Notes: a model not told the origin generated them from the sequence alone. Positions 32,593-41,826 are shown, counted from the first letter of the stretch. The stretch: 64,000 bases of DNA from Gordonia polyisoprenivorans NBRC 16320 = JCM 10675 (GCF_000241325.1 NZ_BAEI01000031.1:124001-188000); one strand, 5' to 3'. Made by a program: numbers and translations.

Positions 32593-33099
32593 ATGCGCAG
32601 TTCCCGCGAGATGTGGTCGCTGTGCCGTTCGGTACTCGCCCCGCTCGACCTCGATCTGCCGCTCGACGTCGATCAGCTCTGCGACCGCTTCGGCGAACGC
32701 AGGGGACGGCCGATCCGCCTCATCGCACACCCGCTTCCGGCGGGGGTGCCCAACGGCGTGTGGCTGGCCGCCGAAGACGCCGACTACTTCTTCCACCAGC
32801 TCAACACCACGCGCTGGCATCGCGATCAGATCGTCATCCACGAGTTCGCGCATCTCATCGCCGGTCATCAGATGCTTGCGAGCATGCCGGAGGTGCTCGC
32901 CGGGCTCAGCGCAGCCGACGCCGACTCGTCACTGCGCGGCACCTGCTACGACGACGACCGCGAACGTGAGGCCGAGACCCTGGCGTCGATGATCCTCACG
33001 TGGGCGGCCAAGGCCAGCGACGGCGTCGGGCACAGTTCCGCCGACCCGGAGATCCGCGGGCTCCAGCGCCTTCTCGGAGGCCACAAGGGGTGGCTGTGA
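32593..33099 (+). CDS. ImmA/IrrE-type HEXXH metallopeptidase
   Basis: 168 residues from ATG 32593, with GAGGAGGGG upstream. The zinc motif HEFAH is at residues 83-87, and the third ligand is probably Glu116 or a Glu in the later EREAETLASMIL helix, as in ImmA/IrrE proteins. The N-terminal helix and RPIRLIAHPLPAGVPNGVWLA are typical of the IrrE fold. ImmA/IrrE peptidases cleave XRE-type repressors, and one is encoded 50 bp upstream. The stop codon overlaps the ATG of the membrane protein by one base, so these two are translationally coupled. Confidence 0.85.
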   Translation: MRSSREMWSLCRSVLAPLDLDLPLDVDQLCDRFGERRGRPIRLIAHPLPAGVPNGVWLAAEDADYFFHQLNTTRWHRDQIVIHEFAHLIAGHQMLASMPEVLAGLSAADADSSLRGTCYDDDREREAETLASMILTWAAKASDGVGHSSADPEIRGLQRLLGGHKGWL

Positions 33100-34343
33100 T
33101 GTCGGTGCATCCGGTGGCCGCCGAGGTTCTCGCCACGCGATGGCTGACGGCGCCGGCAGTGATCAACGTGCTCGCGCTGGTCATCTTCGCCGCGGCGTTG
33201 TGCTGGCGGATCGACCAACTCCGTCGGCACGGTGGTGGCTTGCAGGCCTTCGCCATGACGGTGGCGGTCACGGCGTTGACCCTGGCCTTCGTCGTCGACA
33301 ACGACTCGGTCGCGCACACCCTCGACGACTGGTTGTTCGCCGGGGCCTCGCGGGTTGTCCTGTACGGCCTGCTGGCGCTGGGCGTGGCCGCCCTGATCGT
33401 CGTGTTCTTCTATCCCGGCCGCTCGGTGACCCGGGAGCGGCGCGCAGGCGTCGAAGCCCTCCCGCTCGTCGCCGCGCTGATCGGGCTGCAGGTCAGCCTG
33501 TCGTTCGTGCCCGAGGAGATGCGCGATGCGTCACTGAGTCATTGGACGCTGACCAACTGGGGTTACGCGCTGTTCTATCTGATCGCCTGCGGCTATCTGG
33601 CGTATGGGTTCTTCGCCTGCGTGCGCAGCGTCGCCAAGTATCTGACGCACGCAGACGGGTACATGCGCACCGCGCTGATCCTGCTGATCGCCGGGCTGGG
33701 GCTGCTGGCGATCGGCTCGGTGGTGCAGATCGTCTACGTGCTCGGCAACGCGACCGGCGTGATCGACGCGTCGTGGCTGTTGACCACCAGCCGATGGCTC
33801 GAGGTGCTCGGTGTCGTCGGGTTCCTGTTCGGGATCAGTTTCCCGATGCTGCGTTCGAAGTGGCAGGGACTCACCGCGAATCGTCGGCGCCGTCGGGCCG
33901 CGCAGGAACTGTTGCCGTTGTGGGAGCTGGTGGCCGACGCGGTCCCCGAAGTGGTCCTGCCCGATCCCGGGCGCATGTCGCCGACGGCGCTGCTGCATCG
34001 GCGGGTGGTCGAGATCCGGGACGCCCTCGCACAACTGAGCCCGTTCCTCTCCGACGCCTTCGACTACGCGGGTATCGATGTGCGAGCCGGGATGGTGCGG
34101 ATGGCGGTGGAGCGGCGCAAAGCCGAGGGGGTGCGATCGGGGACGGTGCGGGCCCTGTTACCCGCTCTCGACGACGGTCTCGAGGGCGACGCGGCACCTC
34201 TGCTGGAGTTGTCCGCGGCCGTGGCCGCCCTCCCCGACATCGATGACGACGACGCCGGAGAGCATGGGGATGTCACGGTGGATTCCCTTGTCGGCGAACA
34301 GGATTCGCCGACCGATCCCCAGGGCCGGCGCGCCGCGCGCTGA
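33099..34343 (+). CDS. MAB_1171c-family multi-spanning membrane protein
   Basis: 414 residues from ATG 33099. About seven hydrophobic segments fill residues 14-255 (VINVLALVIFAAALCW, VVLYGLLALGVAALIVVFF, WGYALFYLIACGYLAYGFF and others). The C-terminal ~160 residues are soluble, with the family's WxxLxxAVPEVVLPDP-like segment, LHRRVVEIRDALAQL, and an acidic tail. It is called a putative transporter in databases, but the 7-TM plus cytoplasmic domain layout would also suit a receptor. It is coupled to the peptidase gene. Ligand unknown. Confidence 0.85.
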   Translation: MSVHPVAAEVLATRWLTAPAVINVLALVIFAAALCWRIDQLRRHGGGLQAFAMTVAVTALTLAFVVDNDSVAHTLDDWLFAGASRVVLYGLLALGVAALIVVFFYPGRSVTRERRAGVEALPLVAALIGLQVSLSFVPEEMRDASLSHWTLTNWGYALFYLIACGYLAYGFFACVRSVAKYLTHADGYMRTALILLIAGLGLLAIGSVVQIVYVLGNATGVIDASWLLTTSRWLEVLGVVGFLFGISFPMLRSKWQGLTANRRRRRAAQELLPLWELVADAVPEVVLPDPGRMSPTALLHRRVVEIRDALAQLSPFLSDAFDYAGIDVRAGMVRMAVERRKAEGVRSGTVRALLPALDDGLEGDAAPLLELSAAVAALPDIDDDDAGEHGDVTVDSLVGEQDSPTDPQGRRAAR

Positions 34344-34367
34344 CCGGCCCCGAGGGTCGAACTGTCC

Positions 34368-35138
34368 TCAGCGCGGCGCCATGCGCAGTGCGCCGTCCAT
34401 CCGGATCGTCTCGCCGTTGAGGTAGTCGTGGGCGACGATGAACTCGGCGAGTTGGGCGTACTCGTCGGGTTCGCCGAGACGCTGCGGGAACGGGATGCCC
34501 TCGGCGAGGGTCTTCTGGAACTCCGGGGTGATCCCGGCGAGCATCGGGGTCTTGATGGTGCCCGGCGCGATCGTGCACACGCGCACGCCGACCTGGGCGA
34601 GATCGCGGGCCGCCGAGATCGTCATCGCATGGACGCCGCCCTTGGACGCGGCATAGGCGATCTGACCGATCTGCCCCTCGAACGCGGCCACCGACGCGGT
34701 GTTGATGATCACGCCACGAGCGCCGTCGTCGCCGACCGCCGGTTCCTGCTGCATGCGGTTGGCGGCCAACCGCATCACGTTGAACGTGCCGATGAGGTTG
34801 ATGTCGATGATCTTGCGGAACAGATCGAGATCGTGCGGGCCCTTCTTGCTCAGGATGCGTGACGCCCAGCCGACACCGGCACAGTTGACCGCGACGCGCA
34901 GCGGGGCGCCCGATTCGGCGATGGTTTCGATGGCCGCCGACACCTCGTCCTCGCTGGTGACATCGGTGGCGATGAAGTTCACACCGCCTGGCGCGCCGTC
35001 TTCGGTGGCCTTGTCGATACCCGCCTGCAGATCGAGGCCGAAGACCTCGGCGCCGGCGGCGGCGAAGCGGGCCGCGGTGGCCGCACCGAGGCCGGAGGCG
35101 GCGCCGGTGACGATGACGGAGGAGCCGGAGACGTCCAT
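34368..35138 (-). CDS. Short-chain dehydrogenase, 3-hydroxyacyl-CoA dehydrogenase (HSD10-like)
   Basis: 256 residues. TGAASGLG at residues 11-18 binds NAD(H), with acidic D in GLDLQ favouring NAD. NCAGVGWA and the catalytic Ser in INTASVAAFEG are followed by Tyr162 and Lys166 in YAASK. The sequence resembles type II 3-hydroxyacyl-CoA / 2-methyl-3-hydroxybutyryl-CoA dehydrogenases (human HSD17B10 type), which work in fatty-acid or isoleucine breakdown. The C terminus GETIRMDGALRMAPR is typical. It stands alone; the next gene on this strand is GDT1. The exact substrate is inferred from family resemblance. Confidence 0.9.
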   Translation of the reverse strand: MDVSGSSVIVTGAASGLGAATAARFAAAGAEVFGLDLQAGIDKATEDGAPGGVNFIATDVTSEDEVSAAIETIAESGAPLRVAVNCAGVGWASRILSKKGPHDLDLFRKIIDINLIGTFNVMRLAANRMQQEPAVGDDGARGVIINTASVAAFEGQIGQIAYAASKGGVHAMTISAARDLAQVGVRVCTIAPGTIKTPMLAGITPEFQKTLAEGIPFPQRLGEPDEYAQLAEFIVAHDYLNGETIRMDGALRMAPR

Positions 35139-35238
35139 CTTTCATGTCCTTTCGGGTCCGGCCGGAGGTCGAACACCCCTGGCCGATCGTTCGTTCGGTG
35201 TTTTCCCGAACACCCTAGGACATGTCGTGGTCGACTGG

Positions 35239-36027
35239 CTATCGGGACCTGTCGGTGCGACTCGGCTGATCGGGTGTGTGATCAACCACGTGCTGATCGG
35301 GCTCCGGCTGATCGGCCACCTGCTGTTCGGGCGACCGGGCCGCCTCGTTCGCCCGGCGACGCCGATGGACGTGGCGGATGTAGACCGAGCCGACGCCGAT
35401 GAGCACGACCACCGCGGTCACGGTCGCGATGACGACCGGGGTGCTCGCCGCCGTGAGGCCCTCGAACAGCAGCCAGCCGGCGAAGACGAAGAACAGCCCC
35501 GCGGCACCGAGGGAGATGACGCGCTCGGGCAGATGCTTACCGAGCAGCATGCCCACCACGATGGCCAGGGCGTCGGCGGCGACCATGCCGATCGTCGAAC
35601 CGATCCACACGCCGACCCAGTCGTTGTCGGTGGCCAGGGTGATGGTCGCGAGCATCGTCTTGTCGCCGAGTTCGGCGAGGAAGAACGACGACATCACCGC
35701 CAGGAAGACCGAGGCGCCGACGCGGTCGGCCTTGGTCTTCTCGTCGTCGTCGAGGTCGTCACCGCGCAGCGTCCACAGGCCGAAGATCAGCATCGCCAGG
35801 CCGCCGCAGATCGACAGCATGTCCGACGGGATCGACAGACCCAGGAAATGGCCGAAGAACACCGACACCGCGTGGACGGCGGTGGTCGCCACGGTGATGG
35901 CACCGAGAACGATCCACCACTTGTAGCGCAGGGCGTAGGTCATGGCCATCAGCTGCGACTTGTCACCGAGTTCGGCGACGAAGATCACGCCGAAGCTCAG
36001 CAGGAGGGCAGCAATCATGAGGGCCAC
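35239..36027 (-). CDS. GDT1/TMEM165-family cation transporter (UPF0016)
   Basis: 262 residues. GTG 36027 has GAGGT eight bases upstream; ATG 36018 is the alternative. Six membrane segments are arranged as two related halves, each with the signature ELGDK: VAELGDKSQLMA near residue 18 and LAELGDKTMLATI near residue 118. These acidic residues bind Mn2+ or Ca2+ in the family, whose bacterial members export manganese. The C-terminal ~45 residues are hydrophilic (RRRRANEAARSPEQQ) and not part of the core. I looked for a yybP-ykoY manganese riboswitch upstream and did not see one. Confidence 0.92.
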   Translation of the reverse strand: MALMIAALLLSFGVIFVAELGDKSQLMAMTYALRYKWWIVLGAITVATTAVHAVSVFFGHFLGLSIPSDMLSICGGLAMLIFGLWTLRGDDLDDDEKTKADRVGASVFLAVMSSFFLAELGDKTMLATITLATDNDWVGVWIGSTIGMVAADALAIVVGMLLGKHLPERVISLGAAGLFFVFAGWLLFEGLTAASTPVVIATVTAVVVLIGVGSVYIRHVHRRRRANEAARSPEQQVADQPEPDQHVVDHTPDQPSRTDRSR

Positions 36028-36156
36028 GTTAGCCAGACCTCAGTGCCGCCCGCAACGTCTCGCGCGGCCGTATTTCCGCAGGTAGGGGGCACAAAACCGA
36101 AAGTTTGGGTACCCTCAAAAATCGATCCGGCACACGGCTCGGAAGGCTTGGGCGGC

Positions 36157-36678
36157 TTACGCTGCGAGAAGCATCGCCAGCACCGCGGTGTCCGGGTCGG
36201 CGCCGGGGTCGATTCCGACCTGATTACGCAGGTTCACCACGGTCCCGTCGGCTTCGGCCTCGGCCCATCCGGCGCGGTGCTCGAGACCGAGTTCGGGCAG
36301 TCCGGGCAGCAGCACGCACCCCGAGGCCACCTGCGAACACTCCGGCAACGACGGACGGGTCCGTGATGGCGGGTGCAGCATCAGCAGGGCAGGCGGATTG
36401 GTGAGAAAACGCCCGGCCTCCAGGAAGCTGTCGTCGACCACGTTGCCGACGGCGACCATCATCCCGACGGCGTCGTCGGCGGCCTCCTCGGGTCGTTCCT
36501 CGACGACGCCGAAGATCGTGGTGGTGGGCAGGAATCCGGGCCGGCAGGCGATGCGGACCGAGGCCACCAGGGTCTGGGTCCATTCGAGGGTCGATTCCGG
36601 CCAGCGGCCGGAGATGAGGATGCCGTTGAGTTCGCCTTCCTGGTGAACCGGCGTGAGTCCGATCGCGGTGGACTGCAT
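36157..36678 (-). CDS. Conserved hypothetical protein, 173 aa
   Basis: ATG 36678 has a strong AGGAGGGAG ribosome-binding site. The product is soluble with an alternating strand and helix pattern: NGILISGRWPESTLEWTQTLVA, VGMMVAVGNVVDDSF, ALLMLHPP. It ends in VVNLRNQVGIDPGADPDTAVLAMLLAA. No catalytic motif or signal peptide is visible, and I do not recognise the family. It is divergent from the ECF transporter with 199 bp between starts, which may hold a shared control region. Confidence 0.65.
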   Translation of the reverse strand: MQSTAIGLTPVHQEGELNGILISGRWPESTLEWTQTLVASVRIACRPGFLPTTTIFGVVEERPEEAADDAVGMMVAVGNVVDDSFLEAGRFLTNPPALLMLHPPSRTRPSLPECSQVASGCVLLPGLPELGLEHRAGWAEAEADGTVVNLRNQVGIDPGADPDTAVLAMLLAA

Positions 36679-36877
36679 GGTGACTCCCTCCTGACGAGGT
36701 ACTACTGAACCGGCTGGCGAACAACCGGTGAAGAAAATATCCACCCTTCCCAGCGCCGCGACAACTCGAATCACCCGGATGTGACGGTACTTTTACACTT
36801 CGCGTTCGCGGCCTGCTGCGGACCGTGTGCGCCGACGCCGCAGCGGGCTGGCGAGCACGTCCAGGCACACTGGTGGG

Positions 36878-39067
36878 GTGCGAAGAAAGACCGAGACACC
36901 TTCGGCGGGGAAGCCGAGTGCACCCCGCGGACCGCTGCGCCCGGTCGAAATAGCCTCGATCGCGATCTTCGGCGGGCTGGCCGTGGCCGCCGTCGTCATC
37001 GCCGCGGTCATCCCACTCGCCAGTGCGGTGCGCGTACTCGCCCCGGTGCCGCTGGCCCTGATCGCCGCCCGGACGCGTCCGCGCGCCACCGTCGCGGCGG
37101 CGGTCGCGACCACCGGGGTGGCCTTCGCGATGGCCGGCAGCGGTGCCGCGCTGTCGGTGTTCGGCTCGGCGGTCCTCGGTGGCATCATCGGCGAACTCAA
37201 ACGACGCGGCCGTGGCGTGCCGGCGATGCTGGCCGCGGCCACCATCGTGGCGCCCGTCGTGGCCGCGGTGACCGTGCTGATCCTGCTGATCCTCAAGCCC
37301 CTGCGCGAGCTGGTGCTGGCCGCGTTGTCCAACTCCCTCGAGGGCGCGGCCCGGTGGATCGGGAAGATCCCGTCGATCGGGGACGGAATCGCCCACGGAC
37401 TCACCAGCTTCCGCACCAGCATCGTCGACTGGTGGTGGTTGTGGATTCTGGTGTCGGGGGCGGTCGGCACCTTCCTGACCATCGTGGTGGCCTGGTGGAT
37501 TCTGGGCGCGGTGATCGAGCGGCTCTCCGACGTGCCCAGCGAGGACACCCTCGACGCCGGTGACGCGGAGGTCACCATCGGTGACGACACCGTCATCGCT
37601 CCCTTGCCGATGACCCTGCGCGACGTCGAGTTCTCCTACGAACCCGTCGGTCGGCGCATCCTGCGCGGCATCGACATGACCATCGAGCCGGGCGAGTTCA
37701 TCGCCGTCGTCGGCGCCAACGGCTCGGGCAAGTCGACGCTGGCCAAGATCCTGGCCGGACGACATCCTTCGGCGGGCACCCTGACCCGTCCGGGTGCTGC
37801 GGGCCTCGGTCGCCTCGGCGGTACCGCCATGGTGTTGCAGCGCCCGGAGACGCAGATGCTGGGCTCCCGGGTCGCCGACGACGTCGTCTGGGGTCTGCCC
37901 GCGGGCGCCGACGTCGACGTCGAGGCGCTGCTCGCCGAGGTGGGACTGGCCGGCCTCGGTGAACGCGAGACCTCGGATCTGTCCGGCGGTCAGCAGCAGC
38001 GCCTGGCCATCGCCGGGGCGTTGGCCCGCAATCCCGCGTTGCTCATCGCCGACGAGGTGACCTCGATGGTCGACCCGCAGGGCCGCGAGGAGATCATGGC
38101 GCTGCTCACCGCGTTGCCGCGCACCCGCGGCGTCGCCGTCGTGTTGATCACCCACCGTGCCTCGGAAGCCTCGGCCGCCGACCGCGTCGTGCACATCGTC
38201 GACGGTCGGGCGGTCCCCGAATCGCCGACGTGGTTCCCCGCCGCCGGACCGGGCGGCGAGGCGCGGCCGGAGACCGTCGGTGAGACCCACGCGATCGGCC
38301 ATCGCGCGCCGCTGTTGCGGCTGACCGACGTCGGGCACACCTATCTCGCGGGTTCGCCGTGGGAGGTACGGGCCCTGAGTGCAGTGTCGTTGACGGTCGA
38401 TCGTGGTGACGGCCTGCTGATCGTCGGTGGAAACGGTTCGGGGAAAACAACTCTCGCGTGGATCATGGCCGGACTCATCGCGCCGTCGGAGGGCACGTGC
38501 GAACTCTCCGACGACGGTGACTGGGCCAAGGTCACCGGCAAGGTCGGTGAGGTGGGGCTGGCCTTCCAGCACGCGCGCCTGCAGATCCAGAAGCAGAACG
38601 TCGGCGAGGAGATCATGGCCGCCGGCGGTGAGAAGGTCGGTACCACCGAGGTGGCGCGGGCCCTGGAGTCGGTGGGACTGCCGCGTTCGATCGCCGCCGC
38701 CCGCACCGACTCACTCTCGGGCGGTCAGATGCGCCGGGTGGTGCTGGCTGGTCTGCTGGCCCGCCGGCCGGAGGTGCTCGTCCTCGACGAGCCGCTGGCC
38801 GGTCTCGACCCCGGCGCTCGCACCGAGGTCATCGGCGTGCTCGCCGGATTGCGGCGGGCGGGTATGACGATCGTGATCATCTCCCACGACTTCGCCTCCC
38901 TCGGTGACGTGTGCGATCGCCGCGTCCACCTGGTGCGCGGTGTCCTCACCGAAGGCGGCACCGACCACGTCGACGATGGTCCCGCGCTCGACATCAACCC
39001 GCACGAGCCCGAGGTGACCGACGCCGCCCGGCCGACGCTGTTCCGCGGAAAGAGGTCTCACGAATGA
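36878..39067 (+). CDS. Fused ECF-type transporter: membrane domain plus two ATPase domains
   Basis: 729 residues from GTG 36878 (ribosome-binding site weak). Residues ~25-225 are a five- or six-helix DUF2232-like membrane domain resembling a substrate-binding S component. Two complete ABC ATPases follow. The first has GANGSGKST, a Q-loop in LQRPETQM, LSGGQQQRL and LIADEVTSMVD. The second has GGNGSGKTT, FQHARLQIQKQNV, LSGGQMRRV and VLDEPLAGLD. So S, A and A' are on one chain. M. tuberculosis Rv2326c has, as I recall, the same design. The next gene encodes the T component and overlaps by 4 bp (ATGA). The vitamin or metal imported is unknown. Confidence 0.9.
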   Translation: MRRKTETPSAGKPSAPRGPLRPVEIASIAIFGGLAVAAVVIAAVIPLASAVRVLAPVPLALIAARTRPRATVAAAVATTGVAFAMAGSGAALSVFGSAVLGGIIGELKRRGRGVPAMLAAATIVAPVVAAVTVLILLILKPLRELVLAALSNSLEGAARWIGKIPSIGDGIAHGLTSFRTSIVDWWWLWILVSGAVGTFLTIVVAWWILGAVIERLSDVPSEDTLDAGDAEVTIGDDTVIAPLPMTLRDVEFSYEPVGRRILRGIDMTIEPGEFIAVVGANGSGKSTLAKILAGRHPSAGTLTRPGAAGLGRLGGTAMVLQRPETQMLGSRVADDVVWGLPAGADVDVEALLAEVGLAGLGERETSDLSGGQQQRLAIAGALARNPALLIADEVTSMVDPQGREEIMALLTALPRTRGVAVVLITHRASEASAADRVVHIVDGRAVPESPTWFPAAGPGGEARPETVGETHAIGHRAPLLRLTDVGHTYLAGSPWEVRALSAVSLTVDRGDGLLIVGGNGSGKTTLAWIMAGLIAPSEGTCELSDDGDWAKVTGKVGEVGLAFQHARLQIQKQNVGEEIMAAGGEKVGTTEVARALESVGLPRSIAAARTDSLSGGQMRRVVLAGLLARRPEVLVLDEPLAGLDPGARTEVIGVLAGLRRAGMTIVIISHDFASLGDVCDRRVHLVRGVLTEGGTDHVDDGPALDINPHEPEVTDAARPTLFRGKRSHE

Positions 39068-39813
39068 CGATGCGTACGGTGCCCTTACGTCAGGTGCCCG
39101 GCGACTCGGTGATCCACCGGCTGTGGGCGGGCACGAAGCTCCTCGTGGTTCTCGTGCTCAGCGTGATGACCTGGGTGCTGCCGTCGTGGCCGGCACTCGG
39201 CATGGTCGCCGCGGTGCTGGTGATCACCGCGCTGATCGCCGGCATCCCCTTGGGCGCGATTCCCCGACCGCCGTGGTGGTTCTGGGGGTTGTTGCTCCTC
39301 GGAGCGGCCGTCAATGCCGCGGTCAGTGTTGCCGCTGTGGTCGTGTTCGCGCGGGCCACCGCGTTGGGCCTGGTGCTGGTCGCCACCTCCATCCTGGTCA
39401 TCTGGACGACGCCGCTGGCCGACGTCGCCCCCGCGATCGCGACGTTGATGCGCCCGCTGCGATGGCTGCGGCTGCCCGTCGACGAGTGGGCCGTCTCGAT
39501 CGCGCTGTGCCTACGTGGCCTGCCGATGCTCATCGAGGAGCTACGTCTGCTGCGCGCGGCACACCGGCTGCGACCGACCGCGCCGGCCGACTCCGGACAC
39601 CCGGCCGCCGAGATGGGCATCATCGACATGGTGGTCGCGGCGATGAGTTCGGCACTGCGTCGTGCCGAGGAGATGGCCGAGGCGATCACCGCGCGCGGCG
39701 GCACCGGCCGCCTCACCGCCTACCCATCCCGACCGCATCGGCGGGACTGGTTCGTGCTCGGCATCGTTGCTGTCGCCTGCGCCGGGGCGATCACGGCGAC
39801 GGTGCTGCTCTGA
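39064..39813 (+). CDS. ECF transporter T component (CbiQ/EcfT family)
   Basis: 249 residues from ATG 39064 inside the preceding stop (ATGA overlap). Five or six membrane segments, plus the coupling-helix region of EcfT: WAVSIALCLRGLPMLIEELRLLRAAHRLR and the A-R-G signature in AMSSALRRAEEMAEAITARGG, which docks on the two ATPases. It completes the four-part importer with the fused gene upstream (Rv2325c is the M. tuberculosis counterpart as I recall). The 3' end overlaps the convergent histidine kinase by 23 bp. Confidence 0.92.
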   Translation: MTMRTVPLRQVPGDSVIHRLWAGTKLLVVLVLSVMTWVLPSWPALGMVAAVLVITALIAGIPLGAIPRPPWWFWGLLLLGAAVNAAVSVAAVVVFARATALGLVLVATSILVIWTTPLADVAPAIATLMRPLRWLRLPVDEWAVSIALCLRGLPMLIEELRLLRAAHRLRPTAPADSGHPAAEMGIIDMVVAAMSSALRRAEEMAEAITARGGTGRLTAYPSRPHRRDWFVLGIVAVACAGAITATVLL

Positions 39814-40951
39814 GCGTCGGGAGTGCCACGGCGAGCCGGAACCCGTCGTCGACGTTCTCGGCGCTGACCTCGCCGCCATGGGCACGGACGATCTCGTGCA
39901 CGATCGCCAGTCCGAGCCCGGCTCCTGCCGATGCCCCGGCGCCGCTGTCGTGGGGTGTGCGGGCGCGCTCGGACCGCCACCCGACCTCGAAGATCCGGCC
40001 GAGGTCCTCGGTGGCGACGCCGTCGCCGTGGTCGAGGACGTAGAGGATGAGGTGACCGTCCTCGACGCAGTCCGCGGAGACGAGGATCTCCGAGTCCGCC
40101 GGGGCGTGTTTGACGCTGTTGGTGAGGAGATTGACCACCACCCGGGTGAGTTCGTGCGCATCCGCCCAGACCATGTGCCCGGCGATGTCGGCTTGGATGA
40201 TGGTGATGCCGCGAGCGCGGGACAGGTGTGCCACGTCCGCCACTGCGTCGGAGACGATGTCGAGCAACTCGACCGACTCGCACCGGAGCACCAGCGCGCC
40301 GCTGCGTAGCCGAGACAGCTCGAACAGATCATCCACCAGCCGGTTCATGGTGTCGGTTTGGGTGCGGATCGCCCGGAGGTACTCCACGGGCTTGTCGGCG
40401 ACGCCCTCCTCCAGCCCCTCGGCGAGAGCCCGGATCCCGGTCAGCGGGGTCCGCAGATCGTGCGAGATCCACGCGAAGAACTGGCGGCGCGAGGCGTCGA
40501 GTCGCTCGATTTCGGCGCGTGCCTCGGCAAGCCGCGCCGAGGTGTCGGCCAGCTGCGCCGAGACCTCGGAGATCTCGCGTGACGCTCCTGCCTCGATGGA
40601 CACGATCTCGCCGTCGCCGACACGGCGTGCCGTGTCGCGAAGAGTGCTCATCGACGTGCGGGCGATCCGTCCGACGGCCACCGCCGCGAGCACACTCATG
40701 GCGCTGGAGATGGCGACGACCCAGATCAATACCTGTAGATCGTGATGTGACACATACATTTCCGCGGCGATGACGATCACCGACCCGGCAATCGCGACGG
40801 GGGCGGTCAACACGACGACGGCGAACTGCGCGGTGATGGAGGCACGCCGGCCGAGTCGGATCGCAGCCAGTGCCAGCACGGACACGGCGATCGTCCACAC
40901 TGCGGCGATCGCAATCACCGTCAGCACGTCGCGGTAGGTCAACCCCATCAT
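39791..40951 (-). CDS. Two-component sensor histidine kinase
   Basis: 386 residues from ATG 40951, overlapping the regulator stop codon (ATGA). Two N-terminal membrane helices flank a loop too short to be a sensing domain, followed by a third hydrophobic segment, then a HAMP-like stretch and coiled coil (residues ~100-155). The phospho-accepting His164 lies in WISHDLRTPL. The N box is in VVNLLTNSVKHAP, G1 in DHGDGV and G2 in GAGLGLAIV. With so little outside the membrane, the signal is probably sensed within it. It is paired with the OmpR-type regulator just upstream on the same strand. Confidence 0.92.
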   Translation of the reverse strand: MMGLTYRDVLTVIAIAAVWTIAVSVLALAAIRLGRRASITAQFAVVVLTAPVAIAGSVIVIAAEMYVSHHDLQVLIWVVAISSAMSVLAAVAVGRIARTSMSTLRDTARRVGDGEIVSIEAGASREISEVSAQLADTSARLAEARAEIERLDASRRQFFAWISHDLRTPLTGIRALAEGLEEGVADKPVEYLRAIRTQTDTMNRLVDDLFELSRLRSGALVLRCESVELLDIVSDAVADVAHLSRARGITIIQADIAGHMVWADAHELTRVVVNLLTNSVKHAPADSEILVSADCVEDGHLILYVLDHGDGVATEDLGRIFEVGWRSERARTPHDSGAGASAGAGLGLAIVHEIVRAHGGEVSAENVDDGFRLAVALPTLRAAPSP

Positions 40952-41643
40952 CGGTCGCCGGCCACGGTGAATCGGTACCCTGCGCCCCACTCGGTGAGCA
41001 GGTGACGCGGGTAGCGTGGCTCCGGTTCGATCTTCTCTCGAAGCCGTCGCACATGAACGGTCACCGTGGAGGCGTCGCCGAACGCCCAGCCCCAGACCTC
41101 ACGCAGGATGTCGCCGCGTGAGAACACGGTGTCGAGGTGCTGAAGGAAGAACAGTAGGAGCTCGTATTCCCTTGTGGTGAGCGCTATTTCGCGGCCATCG
41201 CGGAAGACCCGACGCCGCGCGGGATCGACCCCGAAAGGCCCGCTCGAGAACGCCGAGATCGGTTGGCGGCCATGACTACGGCGCAGCAGGGCGTCGATCC
41301 GCAACTGCAACTCGCGCAACGCGAAAGGTTTGGCGAGGTAGTCGTCGGCGCCGGATTCGAGTCCGGCGATACGGTCATCCACCGAATCGAGTGCTGTCAG
41401 CATGATGACCGGCGTCAGTGGGATGTCCGCGCGGATCTGGCGACAGAGCTGATCGCCGTCCACTCCGGGCACCATGCGATCGAGAACCACGAGATCCGGT
41501 GCTGCCGAACGTAACACGTCGCTGGCTCGCGATCCGTCGGCGATCTGGTGGACGGTGAACCCGGCGGCACGCAGGAAGTCACCCACCGCGACGAGTACCG
41601 CGGGGTCGTCCTCGACGACCATGATCTCGGCTCCTGCATTCAC
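40948..41643 (-). CDS. OmpR-type response regulator
   Basis: 231 residues from GTG 41643, which places the receiver acidic pair (VVEDD) at the normal distance from the N terminus; upstream in-frame starts would add an unstructured tail. The phosphorylated residue is Asp55 in VVLDRMVPG, with Thr in MLTALDS and Lys in YLAKPF completing the receiver. The C-terminal winged helix has LTTREYELLLFFLQH, EVWGW and VTVHVRRLREKIE. It is translationally coupled to the kinase. The divergent neighbour is the Met-rich DM13 lipoprotein operon 183 bp away, the best candidate target. Confidence 0.92.
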   Translation of the reverse strand: MNAGAEIMVVEDDPAVLVAVGDFLRAAGFTVHQIADGSRASDVLRSAAPDLVVLDRMVPGVDGDQLCRQIRADIPLTPVIMLTALDSVDDRIAGLESGADDYLAKPFALRELQLRIDALLRRSHGRQPISAFSSGPFGVDPARRRVFRDGREIALTTREYELLLFFLQHLDTVFSRGDILREVWGWAFGDASTVTVHVRRLREKIEPEPRYPRHLLTEWGAGYRFTVAGDR

Positions 41644-41826
41644 CGCACCGAGCGTAGTGCGTTCGCCGACCACGGTGGTCCGGACAACTCTTACGGTGCT
41701 GAAATCTTCTCCCGCAAGGCCGGTGTCGCTCACTACGTTCGGCTCAGTCGTCATCCATAGACGACGACATCGGCACACGCAAGACGCCGACCGAATGACT
41801 CCGCGAAGTACACGAAAGGGATCCCC

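Noticed and set aside
36028..36156. Manganese (yybP-ykoY) riboswitch before the GDT1 transporter
   Set aside because: The conserved loops of that motif are not visible; the region only has short GC-rich stretches.
36679..36877. Riboswitch in front of the ECF transporter
   Set aside because: One 7-bp stem (GCTGCGG with CCGCAGC) is present but no known thiamine, cobalamin or folate-type core was seen.
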